Assembly: GCA_911728455.2 (NCBI GenBank) | Contig: OU452235.1 | Span: 8,424,351 to 8,488,350, forward strand | From: Marthasterias glacialis | Lineage: Eukaryota; Echinodermata; Asteroidea; Forcipulatida; Asteriidae | Length of the DNA: 64,000 bases | Direction of reading: 5' to 3' | In this document: piece by piece, positions 44,812 to 56,345 of the stretch | Layout of the letters: each line of letters begins with the position of its first letter | Numbering within the stretch: the stretch's first letter is position 1 | The notes under the pieces: generated by a model | What the model was told of the DNA's origin: nothing | The model's input: the letters and a program-made list of their open reading frames with translations, nothing else | The model's database searches: none | Made by a program: the position numbers and the translations under genes

Positions 44812-45000
44812 TGTACCTTCTTGCCTGGAATTACTGTACATGGATTCCATGGCCTCTGTTGCCCTAGTCTCGGCCTCTGTGCTTCTTCAAAAGTTCCTCA
44901 CAGACTTCAAGATTTTCGAATGGAAGAGCTCTTTACAAAAATGAAAACGCCCTCACCCTCTCAAAGATGAAATTCTATGCCTGAATTTCAAACTTCATTC
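44812..45000. repeat. inverted copy of the 'AAGGCCAAGACC' repeat
   Basis: Contains 'CCATGGCCTCTGTTGCCCTA', 'TCAAAAGTTCCTCACAGACT' and 'CTCTCAAAGATGAAATTC', matching the inverse of 45556-45740. The unique DNA from 45001 to 45352 shows no feature. Confidence 0.75.
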
Positions 45001-45352
45001 TGTACTGCACTGTTTGCACAGTTTCTATTTTCTTTATTTTGTACCTGAAAACTGCAACGCAGCATATTTCTCACGCAGGCACTGAATATTTCTGGACTGA
45101 CGTCAAGTCACAGCTCTAGGGAGAAACCCTAATTAATTTGTTACAATAAAGTCAGATCAATACAAAAATACTTTTGTATTATGAGTGGTTTAGCTTGAGG
45201 CTCTAAGGAAACAAGTCATCAAAAACGCCTGTGTTATTTGTGCATTACAAGCTTTTTATATAAAAAAATGTCTTGTTTTTGAGTTTAAAAATCTGAGAGC
45301 AATATCAGAAATATGTTTTCTGTGATCATTTCACTGATAAACACTAACAGTA

Positions 45353-45532
45353 TAGATCTTATGCATTGACGTCATCATGTCGCCATCTTAGAGGTGAAAC
45401 GATAACGCAACAATGGAAAACATACATGTACATGTAAGTACACGCGGCGCAGAGGATGGGCCAATGGGCAACCTTCTTTTGACCTCTAGCAGAGGGCGCC
45501 CTACTCAAATGCTGTAATGAGCATAAGGTCTA
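45353..45532. mobile_element. copy of the 9586-9758 element with an ACATGTACATGT insertion
   Basis: The ends TAGATCTTATGCATTGACGT and GAGCATAAGGTCTA match the 9.6-kb copy. Internally 'CATACATGTACATGTAAG' replaces sequence between 'CAATGGAAA' and 'ACACGCGGCGCA'. Confidence 0.8.
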
Positions 45533-45555
45533 TTCACAATGTATATACATTGTAG

Positions 45556-45740
45556 TCAGGCCTGAAGTTTTATCTTTGAGAGGGCAAGGCTGATTTCTTT
45601 TTGCACAGGGCACTTCCATTGGAAAATCTTAAAGACTATGGGAAACTTTTGAAGGGGCACCAAGGCCAAGACCAGGGCAACAGAGGCCATGGCCTCTGTG
45701 GACTACGTGGCCTCCGGTGCAATTTCAGGCCTTTTGTAGT
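45556..45740. repeat. 'AAGGCCAAGACCAGGGCAAC' repeat copy
   Basis: The fullest copy. It reads CAGGCCTGAAGTTTTATCTT, GGGAAACTTTTGAAGGGGCA, CAAGGCCAAGACCAGGGCAA, then 'AGGCCATGGCCTCTGTGGAC' and ends near 'TTTCAGGCCTTTTG'. Confidence 0.85.
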
Positions 45741-46229
45741 GTACAAAAACACATGGAAACCTAATCAGCATATTGCAAACTTTCACTCTCAGTTTCTTGA
45801 CATGACAGAAATTGCCTTAACAGCAGTCATTTTAGACGACAAACCTTCCATCAGCACATTTTTCTCAATTTGGAAACAGGAACAACGACCACTTATGGAA
45901 TATTATTTTTTATTATTTTGTTATTATTTATTAGGCAATTTCACTTAAAAATACAAGAATACAAAAGAAAGACAATTTTAAAAACATTAGTCTTAAAACA
46001 GGGAGGGGGGGGGGGGGGAAAAAACCACTAGAATGAAAAGGTAAAAGGCAGTAAAAGCAAGGAATGACTGAGAACAACAGAAGAGACATCAACAATCCAT
46101 GTTTGCCAGAACTGACAAAAGTGCCTGCACTGTCACAAAGAGGTGTGTCAGTCCAATATAAAGGAAAACAAAATCTTGAGCTTGACATGCATGTAGATAA
46201 ATTTCGAATTCACATACATCATTAAAAAA

Positions 46230-46410
46230 GCATGTGTCACTTGTGTCCATGAGCAAGACACTTTATCATAATTGCTTCTCTCCACCCAGAAGTAAAAAAT
46301 GGATACTGGCAAGAGCTACAGGGGGAATAGAAATATTTAAAGCCAAGGAAACCGGATATAAACACCAGCCTGATGAGCCATTATTGGCTCGGTACAGACT
46401 TCACCTTAAT
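46230..46410 (+). repeat. SINE body fragment
   Basis: 'CTTGTGTCCATGAGCAAGAC' continues with 'AATTGCTTCTCTCCACCCAG' and 'CTGATGAGCCATTATTGGCT'. This is the body and tail of a tRNA-derived SINE without its A/B-box head. Confidence 0.7.
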
Positions 46411-46434
46411 TAAAAGATCATGCAATACAGGGCT

Positions 46435-46800
46435 CCAAATTTAAACCACAGGGATTTCAGCGTATGGCTGTTAAACTCAAGACCGGACAATTCTAGCACA
46501 ATTCCACAAATTCTTGAATAATAATATTTTGGATTAAAAAAATCATGTTCACATGTTGACTTTGAGTTTGATAAATATCTCTTAATTCTGTTGAGTATCA
46601 ATACCCAGAAGCTAAATTTTCTCTTTTTATAGTGCTTTCCAAAAGAAAAAGAGTTTGTCAAACGGTGTAAATGGTGTTTTTTTTTTCCTTCTCATTTTGA
46701 TTCTGATCTTGTAAACAAAAAAATCTGGACCAGCAAATTGTTTGAGCTACAACCTCTGCAGTATTGTAGCAAAGGATGAACCCTGCAGTAGAACATTTTC
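46435..46800 (+). repeat. three-copy dispersed repeat, copy 1
   Basis: Shares 'GTTCACATGTTGACTTTGAG', 'TTCTGTTGAGTATCAATACC', 'GATTCTGATCTTGTAAACAA' and 'GAGCTACAACCTCTGCAGT' with 50600-50945 and 57545-57905, all on the same strand. The ends are hard to define and the family is unknown. Confidence 0.75.
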
Positions 46801-47159
46801 GAAAAAAAAATATCAATTATTTTAATTTCAACTTAAATGATTTTAAATTTGGACAAAAATATTTTTGTTTCATGTACATGCACATGTGCATGTGTAAATT
46901 ACAAAAGAAATTTGAAAAGTGAACCTTGGAAATATGAAATTGGAAATTTTGCTCCAGGACTCTTGTACTTAATGTACATTATGTAGAATTTGTTGTCTAG
47001 GCCCCATTCTTTAACTCTGCTGGGATCGTGCTGTGTGAGCACAGATCTTGAACAGATGCACATTTTCAAATGCAAATGAGCGAATTAATGAGGCGCCTAG
47101 CCTCATGAATTATTCATAAATGCATCAATGACTCAGCGCCTCCACTTCTTATCCATTCA

Positions 47160-47659
47160 NNNNNNNNNNNNNNNNNNNNNNNNNNNNNNNNNNNNNNNNN
47201 NNNNNNNNNNNNNNNNNNNNNNNNNNNNNNNNNNNNNNNNNNNNNNNNNNNNNNNNNNNNNNNNNNNNNNNNNNNNNNNNNNNNNNNNNNNNNNNNNNNN
47301 NNNNNNNNNNNNNNNNNNNNNNNNNNNNNNNNNNNNNNNNNNNNNNNNNNNNNNNNNNNNNNNNNNNNNNNNNNNNNNNNNNNNNNNNNNNNNNNNNNNN
47401 NNNNNNNNNNNNNNNNNNNNNNNNNNNNNNNNNNNNNNNNNNNNNNNNNNNNNNNNNNNNNNNNNNNNNNNNNNNNNNNNNNNNNNNNNNNNNNNNNNNN
47501 NNNNNNNNNNNNNNNNNNNNNNNNNNNNNNNNNNNNNNNNNNNNNNNNNNNNNNNNNNNNNNNNNNNNNNNNNNNNNNNNNNNNNNNNNNNNNNNNNNNN
47601 NNNNNNNNNNNNNNNNNNNNNNNNNNNNNNNNNNNNNNNNNNNNNNNNNNNNNNNNNNN
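47160..47659. other. assembly gap (500 N)
   Basis: Exactly 500 unknown bases, probably a fixed-size placeholder, so the true distance is unknown. The two ORFs spanning it are artefacts. Confidence 0.99.
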
Positions 47660-48400
47660 ATGGTAATTCAAGAAACTAATACATGCAGTTACCATATATT
47701 TTACAATTCTTTTACATGTGGCTTGTCAAAGCTGTGGTATTTTTAGTAAGCTGAGTTGTCGAAGTCACCGTACAAGGTTCTGTAAATCAATGGAAACCGT
47801 CTCCAGTCCTGAAGCTGGCCGATATGAAAACGAACGCGGCGGATCAAATATGAAATGCCTAAAAGGTTTTTAATGGAACCTAAACATCTCTCCGGGCCAG
47901 AGGGAGGTAGCACACTTGGGATACTGGCTCACGTTTCAAGGTGTAATGATCAAAGGCCCCTCAGGGAAAGGAACTTTATTAAATGATAACTCTAAACGTT
48001 GACGGTAGTGCAAAGTCAAATCTTCCTCACAAGTTCACACTTTGTAGGAAAATATCCAAACAGCTTTTTTTTTTATCTACTTTGATCACCTGCACTCTTT
48101 TTGGTGTGACTTTGGGGACGTTCGGTTAAAAACATGTTGAGTCGTGTGTCACGTGGACTAGACCCAGAGTCCAGTCACTTGGAGGAAGGCCAACATCGGA
48201 GCTTTCATCTTTACATGAAATGCTCATCCCACATGTGTCTCAAGTCAGTGGCCAGCCAGAAACCTTTTTATGGAATCTGCAAAAGGTTTTTCCTAATGTT
48301 GCCTGAAGCTACATGAACACTCACTGTGGCAGTATTGATAGCATTCAATGTAATGTACTCAGTGTCCAGATGTGCAATTATGCAGGTGGAGGGCTGATAG
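47660..48400. other. unique noncoding stretch
   Basis: Relatively complex sequence without a repeat family match in the window and without an exon I can support. Confidence 0.4.
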
Positions 48401-48407
48401 GAGGATC

Positions 48408-48760
48408 CCAGCCCCCTTCCTTGCCAAAAGTCCCAAGAAAAATATAACTTTGGGTGAGGTTTTCCTTAATTTTCCTTTCTTTCCTAGCCCCCTTCATTGT
48501 CAAAAGTCCTGAGAAAAACAACTTTTGGTGAGGTTTTCCTTTCTTTCCTAGCCCCCTTCCTTGCCACAAGTCCTAAGAAAAACACAACTTTTGGTGAGGT
48601 TTTCCTTAATTTTCCTTTTTTCCTAGCCCCCTACCTTGCCAAAAGTCCTAAGAAATGCACAACTTTTTGAGAGCTTTTCCTTTCTTTCCCAAGGCCCCTT
48701 CCTTGCCAAAAGTCCAAAGAAAAAGAAAACTGTTAATAAGATTTTCCTTTCCCCCTCCCC
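48408..48760. repeat. five-unit pyrimidine-rich tandem array
   Basis: Units begin AGCCCCCTTCCTTGCCAAAA at about 48410, 48486, 48550, 48625 and 48693 (steps of 76, 64, 75 and 68). Long units have an extra 'TTAATTTTCC' before the next AGCCCCC. Decay is visible in the last unit. Confidence 0.9.
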
Positions 48761-48799
48761 TTTTGCGTGAGATTTTTGTTTTCTTCTACCCTCCCCCCA

Positions 48800-50204
48800 T
48801 TTTAAACGAGGGAAGGTGGAGCTAACATTTGAAGTCTGGAATAAATCACAAACCTACAATGTAGGCAGGTGTCTCAATTGACAGCTGCAGCTGTCACTCA
48901 GGGTGTTGCTTAGGGCAGCCTGATGCTTCAATGCATGATAACGTGGTGATTCAGCCGCAGATACTAATTCCGGAACGCCCATAAACTACGCACAATTTTA
49001 ATCACATTGCCAAACACCACTCATTGTTTCAAGCAATCGAAAATAAGCAATTGAAAATATGCAATTGAAAAACACTACTTCGGGGAATTTGCCCAGGTGA
49101 TGCTAAAAATGACCATTGAATTGTCATATCAGATCCCGTGCATGACAGCCAATGTCATCTCGTCTTAAATTTGCGAATTTGGACATGCATTGACTCTGCA
49201 TACACCACGGCTGTCGGCCCAGCGTTAATGAGCGCCATTCATATCACAACTGCTTTTGACTGAACGTGCTCAAGACAAATTTCAAGTGGCGCCTGGAGAG
49301 AAGCCGTACACAGAATAAAATACACATTAAACACTCCAGGGTAACGTTACGGGTGTCAGAGAATTCATTTTCAAAATAAAGGCCCTTCGGCAGTGTAATC
49401 GCCGACAGATAAATTTGCATACTACACTTAGACTTGGCTTGTGGAGACTGCAGAGTGTGTGTGTATGTACTTATGGGTCAAGACTAGGAAGTTTCCTTGA
49501 AGATAAATGGGAAGCAGACTTTCGGTGCATCTTCTAGGATGAGATGCTAAGCCGGGGGGTGGGGAGGGGGGGGCAGCAGATCTGCCAAGTAAAGGAATAA
49601 AGGAAAGAGGGGAAGAGTGGTTTCTCATTGCTGTTTGTATCATAAACAAACTTTACTTGTGTTGTTAGTTATCTGAAAATATATACATGCTTGTAGACTG
49701 TACGGGGACGTACATTCGTATTTTGTACAAATACTATTTTTATATAAGTTTGGTGGCAAATTGCAATCAAACAACTGTAAAATCTAAAATGAGCGTATTG
49801 CAGTCTGATTTGTAATCAAATTTATGCATGTTGTATGTCACATTCTGAATGCAGTATAATAACAGTCTATGTACGCTGTATTATGTATTTGTGAATTTAG
49901 TAATGATCATGGCAAATGTTCATCAGGATTTGTCTTACTTAAGAAAAGTTAAATAATTATTCACTTGTTCTCTACAGCACATTTACATTTCACAAAGCTT
50001 TCTCTGACTTATGTGTACCTTACCTTGACCTTGTAGTCACACTCCATCCAATATTATTTTATTTTTATACCTGATTTGAAAACCACATCTGAAAATCCAC
50101 AACAACACCAAAGAAATACTACGTAGTTTTTCCTAGTACTTTATCACACCCGACAGGCATCTCAAAGCACTCATTATTTTTACAACAGGTGAGTAGATTT
50201 TTTT
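48800..50204. other. unique noncoding block, possible regulatory DNA
   Basis: 48940-49430 is repeat-poor, with homeodomain-like and octamer-like motifs (AGATAAATTTGCAT, GTTAATGAGC). At 49471-49581 the minus strand has a strong acceptor-like sequence ('TTTATTCCTTTACTTGGCAG') followed by a proline-rich open frame (SAAPPSPPPGLASHPRR). Its possible donor is weak and its phase does not fit the candidate first exon, so no exon is called. Confidence 0.35.
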
Positions 50205-50510
50205 TGTACAATGCCCCTGGTGGGATTCTTTTGGCGGAATTGATCAAAGATTCTCTTTATTGGATCGTCCATTTTTTTATTTTTTTTTCCTCGACTGAGA
50301 AAATGTCAAATTCATGCACCGTCAATTGCAAAAGATCGGCAGTTACATGTACCTAAGGCATAGGAGTGGTACTAAACCCAGAACCATGGCTTGATTACCT
50401 GCTCACTCTGACTTACCTCCATTGAGCCGAAATACAATGAATAAACAATGGTGGAAGCCTCTCAATGCCTCGTAATTGTCTTCTTGGAACAAAAGGACAA
50501 AGGTCTGGAA
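50205..50510 (-). repeat. inverted copy of the composite repeat core
   Basis: Contains 'GATTCTCTTTATTGGATCGT', 'GAGAAAATGTCAAATTCATG', 'TCTGACTTACCTCCATTGAG' and 'TGGAACAAAAGGACAAAGGT'. It is the inverse of the core at 10150-10540. Confidence 0.8.
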
Positions 50511-50599
50511 CATGGCTCAAAAAGTATTTGTACTCTAGATGGTCATTGGGGCTCGAACTGTACACTGGACCGCAGGCACGAGGCAAGTGACTTTAGCAT

Positions 50600-50945
50600 C
50601 GGACCACTAAACTTATCACTGGACAACTACAGCAGGTCTTGTGATTTTCAATTGAATAATAATAATTAGTATGTAATATTTAAAATTTAAAAAAAAGATG
50701 CTCATGTGTTGACTAATCTTTAATTCTGTTTAATATCGAAGTTTACCCATTTAAGACAAATGAGATAAATGCTCTCTTTAGTGCTTGTTCAATTAACAAC
50801 AGTTTGTGAAACTGTACTATTTTTTTTCCTTCAGATTTTGGTCTTGTAATCAATTTTCTAGTCCAGTAAAGTTTGTGAGCTACAAGCCCTGCAGTCTTCT
50901 GGATTTTCTTCCCAAATTTGAGCCCCGGTCGTGAACCAGAACGAG
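50600..50945 (+). repeat. three-copy dispersed repeat, copy 2
   Basis: Contains 'GATGCTCATGTGTTGACTAA', 'TTTGGTCTTGTAATCAATTT' and 'GAGCTACAAGCCCTGCAGTC'. Preceded by 'TGTACACTGGACCGCAGGCA', which also has a counterpart ahead of copy 3. Confidence 0.75.
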
Positions 50946-52785
50946 TGACAGCGTGTAAATGAAAGAGGGGTGAAACGTGTGCAATTTACAGGGTGTATTT
51001 GCATGAACGGAAACTAAGGGTTTATAACACGCAACAATTTTCTCCCCTTGATGGTTTATTTATAGATCTTACAAGAACGTTTGAAGGCAGACGGAGACCT
51101 ATACAAAAAAACTGGCAAACCACATGCCTTACTTGATGGCAGGGGTTTTTTTTTTTTTATGTCCACCAATCAATAGTTTTGCACTTAACATTTAAGTATT
51201 TTTAGCTATTCCTGAAGCCAGACAGCAAACTTTTTGTCTTCATCTCCCCATCTTGACACTCTCAAGAGATGTGTCTTCCTACTTGTCAGAAAACCTCAGG
51301 AACATCTTTGAGTATACACATGTATGTCAGATTCTAAAGATGCATGTAAAATAATCGCCTGGTGAGTTGTACTGACGTATAAGGGGGGGCGTTGAAGAAT
51401 GATCGTGATCTTCTCATTGAAAGATTAAAATCAATTCCTGCAAAGCTCCGAAGAAGAAAGAAGAAAAAAATGGAAGTCTTTTATATCAGAAACAACCCAG
51501 GGCCTAAAAGATGAAGGGAACACTACACTGTAGTAATCGTGTGCACCGAGCTTACTTCAGGGACGGTTCAAGATTGCAGTGGAAATTATGTGCAACAACT
51601 TTCTCCAGGTGCTCAGACGAGAACAGTTAATTTTATCAAAACACTTCATTAAACAAGAAACCAATAAGAGCAAGCTTTCAGTTTTATAGGTCACACGTAA
51701 TTTGTAAGGTCGGTGATTTCATAATGAAGCCAAATATTCGTACAATACATGTAGATGTATCATCAACAATACTTTGACCAATATTCTGTACATTGCAAGT
51801 CTGATTTTTGACTCTTGTAAGGAAAATGTAGTTCTGCCATAGTAAAAAGGGAACATACGAGGAGATCTCAATGAAAATGTTGGCCATTTCGAGGGGACGG
51901 TCCAAGATTTCGAGGGCAGCGAGGCAATGCCCATGGGGGCAATTGCCTCAATCGCCTCCACACAGTATCAGGTCTGCAACACCCCTTTAAGAGAACGGAC
52001 ATGAATGTAGTTCACGTTTGAGCAATTTGTTTGTGCCAGTTGCGGCCTTTATTAATCAAGTTTCAAATACACACGTAAAGGAAGACCTTGCAGGCTTTGT
52101 GATGCAACTCGACACCCTGATGCCAAGACAATTTAGTTAATGGTTCTTGGCATGTTCGTATCAAGTGTGCACATAATAACCAATCAAAGCACCGCTCTCA
52201 GATTGAACATGGCGAACATACAATGCTTATCATGAAATGGTGTTGGGTTCCAGGCCAGCAGGAGAAACTTCATCCCTCCCAACCCCTCCCCTATACAAAA
52301 GGAGACCTCAAGAGCAGCAAACATAAGGACAAGTAAAACAATTTACGAAGATTGTGGTCCTTGGTGGAGATTGCAGACACTTTGAAAATAACATCCCTAC
52401 GTGACTCCACCAAGATGAATGTCTTTGTTTTCATTCCTGACTAAAGTTTACAAATTCAGCAGTTTAGAAAGTTGAGCGTGACAGGTATTCTGAAACCGTG
52501 TTAAAGTCGTACAGGCACGTACAATGTACGTACAACATTAAAATAAACTACACAGTGTGCATTGGATTTATGCACACTGTGTGATGAGTCTTAATTCCAA
52601 GTATGAACTCCTGAGAACTTCAACATGTATGAAAGAAAAGACACGAATGTACTCGTTTGTCAAGTCCAAATGTATAGATACATGTATACATGTACCCAGA
52701 TGGGTTTGTCTTTCACTGCAGTCCTAGTAATGCAGGCCTGTTATTTCATGGAGGCAATGAAGGCAATTAACAGGGACTTCCTATA
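50946..52785. other. noncoding stretch
   Basis: Includes GGAGGC family pieces (51890-51975 and 52735-52768) and a hairpin at about 52551-52579 (CACAGTGTGCAT facing ATGCACACTGTG, with one offset). No gene was seen. Confidence 0.45.
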
Positions 52786-53137
52786 CTGCCCCAAAGATAC
52801 TAGAAACACAAGATAGGACACTCTATTCAGAAACATGAAAAGCAAAATTGGGGCGCCCGCTGTTGTTCCGGTAGGTAATACCAAAGATCGTTTGCGCGAT
52901 AAGTAAGGGCCTACTAAATGGAAAAACTTAGGCCAAAACGATCCCAACAACTAAAAAGGGTGAAGGCAGATCGAAAATTTGGTGTTCGGCAATCAATTGT
53001 GCCAATAATCCTAGCAAAATTGACACATGGAAAAGGGCACCATCACGCGGTTGGTAGGTATAAAGGCATTACATCTGCTACCATGCAAAACGGCACAAGT
53101 GTCCTATCTTGTGTTTCTAGTATCTTTGACTGCCCCT
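52786..53137. mobile_element. ~350-bp element with ~35-bp terminal inverted repeats
   Basis: The ends contain AAAGATACTAGAAACACAAG and ATAGGACACT on the left, and the exact inverse on the right (AGTGTCCTATCTTGTGTTTC and TAGTATCTTT). The 78-codon plus-strand ORF inside (MEKLRPKRSQQLKRVKADRK...) is strongly basic and runs through the right repeat. It could be a decayed N-terminal fragment of a DNA-binding transposase, or chance. Confidence 0.75.
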
Positions 53138-53695
53138 CATGGAGTCTCAATTAGTGTTCCCTTGAAAAACCTGACTTTTACCGAAATCGAACGGTAGACA
53201 GTGTATCAATATAGCGCGCCTGAAAATATGCCGTGTTTTCTACGCGTCATCCATGTCCATTGCAATCATGAAAGTGTGTGGCGCGATCGCAGTGTGTCTG
53301 TTCACGCCATTCCACCCGTTTTTGTTTATATGCATTCACAGCGATGGTAATCAAATGTGTTTCGGCACAGCCAAAGCATGCCGAGGGTACACTACATGTA
53401 TGTTGTGCTCCATAGACAACAGCAATGGCAGCAAAGTCCCCCCCCTCTCTGGTTTATTTCTATGGTGTGGTGTAAAGCTGGTTGTATACGTAGCTTTATT
53501 TACCAACACAGGAATTACCATAGCAGTATGTACTGCTATAAATACAGGCAAGTTTCAACCCGACTGAAAACCCCTTCTCCCAACTGAGAGTGAAAATCAC
53601 CTCCTGAAACATTCCCAATCAAGAAACTTTTACCCAGACTGGAATCCTCTTCATTTTGTACGTTGTACACTGATTCCTCCGAAATCCATTTTCTT
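53138..53695. other. stretch with an unassigned 104-codon ORF
   Basis: The plus strand at 53253-53567 encodes a Cys-rich, partly hydrophobic product (MSIAIMKVCGAIAVCLFTPF...). The AUG context is mediocre and no known domain is recognised. Codon structure does not clearly argue for or against it. Confidence 0.25.
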
Positions 53696-54026
53696 AAAAG
53701 GAGAATACAGGATTGGTATTCATCAAAAACACAATTTATTAGTAGGCTATCCGTCTGAAAACCTACTGATTATGAAGTTCCTACCAGTACCAATCTTCCA
53801 TAGAGATATTTCTGTCTGAAATACTGTCAAAGTTGAGTAAAAAGATAACTTAAAGACCCGATTTGAATTTCAGTTGTAACAATTGAAATTAAGGACAGTG
53901 TGTTTACATGATGAAAAGTTGGTTGAGCCCAAATATTCACAGGTTTGTTTTTTTCATGTACATACATTGAATAACAAAGTAAGAAAACTGGACTATCAGC
54001 TTTACCAATCCTGTATTTTACCTTTA
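53696..54026 (-). mobile_element. ~330-bp inverted-repeat element, 18791-19162 family
   Basis: The ends AAAAGGAGAATACAGGATTG and CCAATCCTGTATTTTACCTT are inverted copies. The body shares 'AGAGATATTTCTGTCTGAAA' and 'AAGGACAGTGTGTTTACATG' with 38927-39302. Confidence 0.8.
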
Positions 54027-55426
54027 ACTTTAAGGAAAATATTTCCGTGACAAGGGCATCAGAATGTATTTCTAACCTGAATATCCTATCTGTGCACAGC
54101 ATGTACACAGTCGACATCATTCAGACAGTAGTCAGGTCATGAGGTTCAGTGTCAAAATAACAACATAACAGACAATTGCTGGTTAATCCATGTGTGTAAA
54201 CAAACAGTAGGAATCCAGTCTAAAAGTCGTCTGCAACCGTAATGTATTGTAGATATACAAAATGCTGTTATTGTTCAGTAATGTTCATAGTGCAGCGGTG
54301 CATTTAATATGGTTAGATTTCTGTTATTTCGGCTTTGTGCATGCATTAGTGGCTTGTTTCATTTTGAAGTTTCACTTTTTGTGGGAACCAATACATGTAC
54401 ATTAAATATGCCCACTCTTGCATGTACATGTATGACAGGTCTAGCTCCTAAGCTTTTTGTAAAGTAGCCCAAGGGGCTAGTAAACTGTGCATTTTACTTG
54501 CCCCTAGGAAGTTTTTGTTGCTCAAATTTTAAACATGTATCTTTCTGATACTAATGGTAGCAATCACAACCAGTTTAACGGTCAAATGAAGATTACACTC
54601 ACACACTCAAAAACAAATTAACACATTTCTAAAATGTATTATTCACAAGTGAAAAGGAAGAAGTATGAGCATTATAAACAAGTAAGTTGCACAGTTTTTG
54701 GTAGCCTACAGGGCAAATTGAGAAGTGGTGTTTACTAGCCCATAACAGTTTTTACTAGACAATGTACGCCGGGCTAGTGTTAAGGGTAAACCCTGTATAA
54801 TGAGAATGTCCACATGTTTACAACCCTTATTTACACCCTGTGGCCATGTGCCCACTGGCAACCTCAATCCTCCAGTATCTTCCACTCTACCTTTAGTTGC
54901 AGACGACTATGCCCACTCAACACAAACATTTTTGGATAAGATTGATTTATGCCTGACCCAGTGATAAGCAACATTTATTTGGGCCTACAGTCTCCAATAC
55001 TCCGCAACCCAACAACATCCTGTTGAGGATCCCAACCAGCCCTTCAAACATGATTTTTTTTTTATTCTGTTGGACTGAGGACAATGCTTTATATACCTGG
55101 CATCAGACACACCACAGAGTCCAACAGTTTAGGCGTTGAGTTAACTCAGTGTTAGATTCTGTTAGATAGAGGAAAGATCCTTGTAAAACACTCAGGGGAG
55201 TTGGGATTTTAATAATTTACTACACAACAATCTATACCAATAAGCACAGTCATTCAGTCCTCAAATGATCTGGAATTATTTTAAATGCATTACTAGATTT
55301 ATAAAGAAAGCAATCTGTTACTGTTTTTTAAAACGTGACTTGATTTTTCCAACACATTAAAATATTTTACAATACAATGTGATTCCCTGATTTACTGAAC
55401 TACTACGGCAGCAAGCAAGCATTTAC
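54027..55426. other. noncoding stretch (first intron if the 55.4-kb exon is real)
   Basis: AT-rich. 55060-55190 shares 'AGAGTCCAACAGTTTAGGCG' and 'TTGAGTTA' with 62490-62560, which suggests another low-copy repeat. No exon was seen. Confidence 0.4.
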
Positions 55427-55504
55427 CGTGGCTTCCCATAATTTCTTGAAGGCAGCCTTGGTTCTTTCATCAAGTCCCTCTGCCGATCGATTTTCCAACC
55501 TCAT
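55427..55504 (-). CDS. candidate first coding exon
   Basis: On the minus strand an ATG at 55502-55504 opens 26 codons, MRLENRSAEGLDERTKAAFK and then KLWEAT, ending exactly at a strong donor (GAAGCCACG before GTAAATGC). It leaves at phase 0. The peptide is helical, charged and of unbiased composition. The same frame is open a little upstream, so the exon could instead be internal, with an acceptor (ATTCAATAG) about 28 bases upstream of the ATG. The orientation matches the adaptor-like exons, but they are more than 40 kb away, so membership of the same gene is only a suggestion. Confidence 0.45.
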
Positions 55505-55680
55505 TACTGGATTGAATACGATGAGCAACGTTCTATTGAATGTTGTTAATTTGTCATTTCATCAGATTAGCAGTGATGCCAATCTACGTTTAGGGCCAAT
55601 CAGCCCTGACCGAGGGTCGTGACGTGAATGTCTGGAATAGGTTGACGCCGACTACTCCTCGCTGTGTATCAGCTATCAGC
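55505..55680 (-). promoter_or_regulatory. possible TATA-less promoter upstream of the candidate first exon
   Basis: The minus strand contains TCACGTCACGA (CRE-like) and GATTGGCCC (inverted CCAAT) within 130 bases of the ATG. No TATA box was seen. This is inferred from motif proximity only. Confidence 0.2.
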
Positions 55681-56034
55681 GATATCAATAGTTTAAATTT
55701 ATAGATATGTTGCACTGTGGCAAACTGTGAGAGTATGAAATCAATTTCATGGAACAGGAAGTTGTAGGTAAAGATATTGCTCACAAATATGAAAATAAAA
55801 CTGCAACTGAAAAGTTGTGATGGGCTGCTTCATATGGTTGAGAAAGGATGTTTGATGTTGAACAATTAATTATTGTAATTTTTTGTTCACACACATGTAC
55901 ACGTATATCTTGTTTGAGGTTGTTCCAGACATCCGGTAGTTTATTGCCTTTGCTCATTTTGCAGGTGTTTTGCTTATTGTTTTAGTTGGTATTTTTTCTT
56001 TAAAAGTTTGTGTCAGTCACGGATGTTTCAAACT

Positions 56035-56345
56035 ATGACTGACAGGCCTGACACAGAGGCACGGAGGCCATGGCCTCTGTTGCCCTGGTCTTGGCCTTGG
56101 TGCCCCTTCAAAAGTTCCCCATAGACTTAAGATTTTAAAATGGGAAGTGCCCTTTGCAAAATGGAAATGGCCTTTCCTTCTCAACGATGCAATTCAGGCC
56201 TGATACTTCACAGTGCCCCTGGTCATTGCCTTGGGGTCCTTGAAATGTTCTAATAGAGAAATTTCCTCATAGAGGTGCCCTTTATTAAGGAGAAAATGCC
56301 TTGGAACCCTTGCCCTTTCAAGAACGAAGCAATCAGGCCTGCATT
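56035..56345. repeat. adjacent copies of both GGAGGCAATTGCC-family forms
   Basis: 56035-56190 is the inverse 'GGTCTTGGCCTTGGTGCCCC' form and ends TTCAGGCCTG. The second form starts there with 'ATACTTCACAGTGCCCCTGG' and 'TGAAATGTTCTAATAGAG', and ends 'AATCAGGCCT'. The two share the AGGCCTG boundary. Confidence 0.85.

Noticed and set aside
47114..47695. Two long open frames on opposite strands
   Set aside because: They consist almost entirely of N-derived X residues across the assembly gap.
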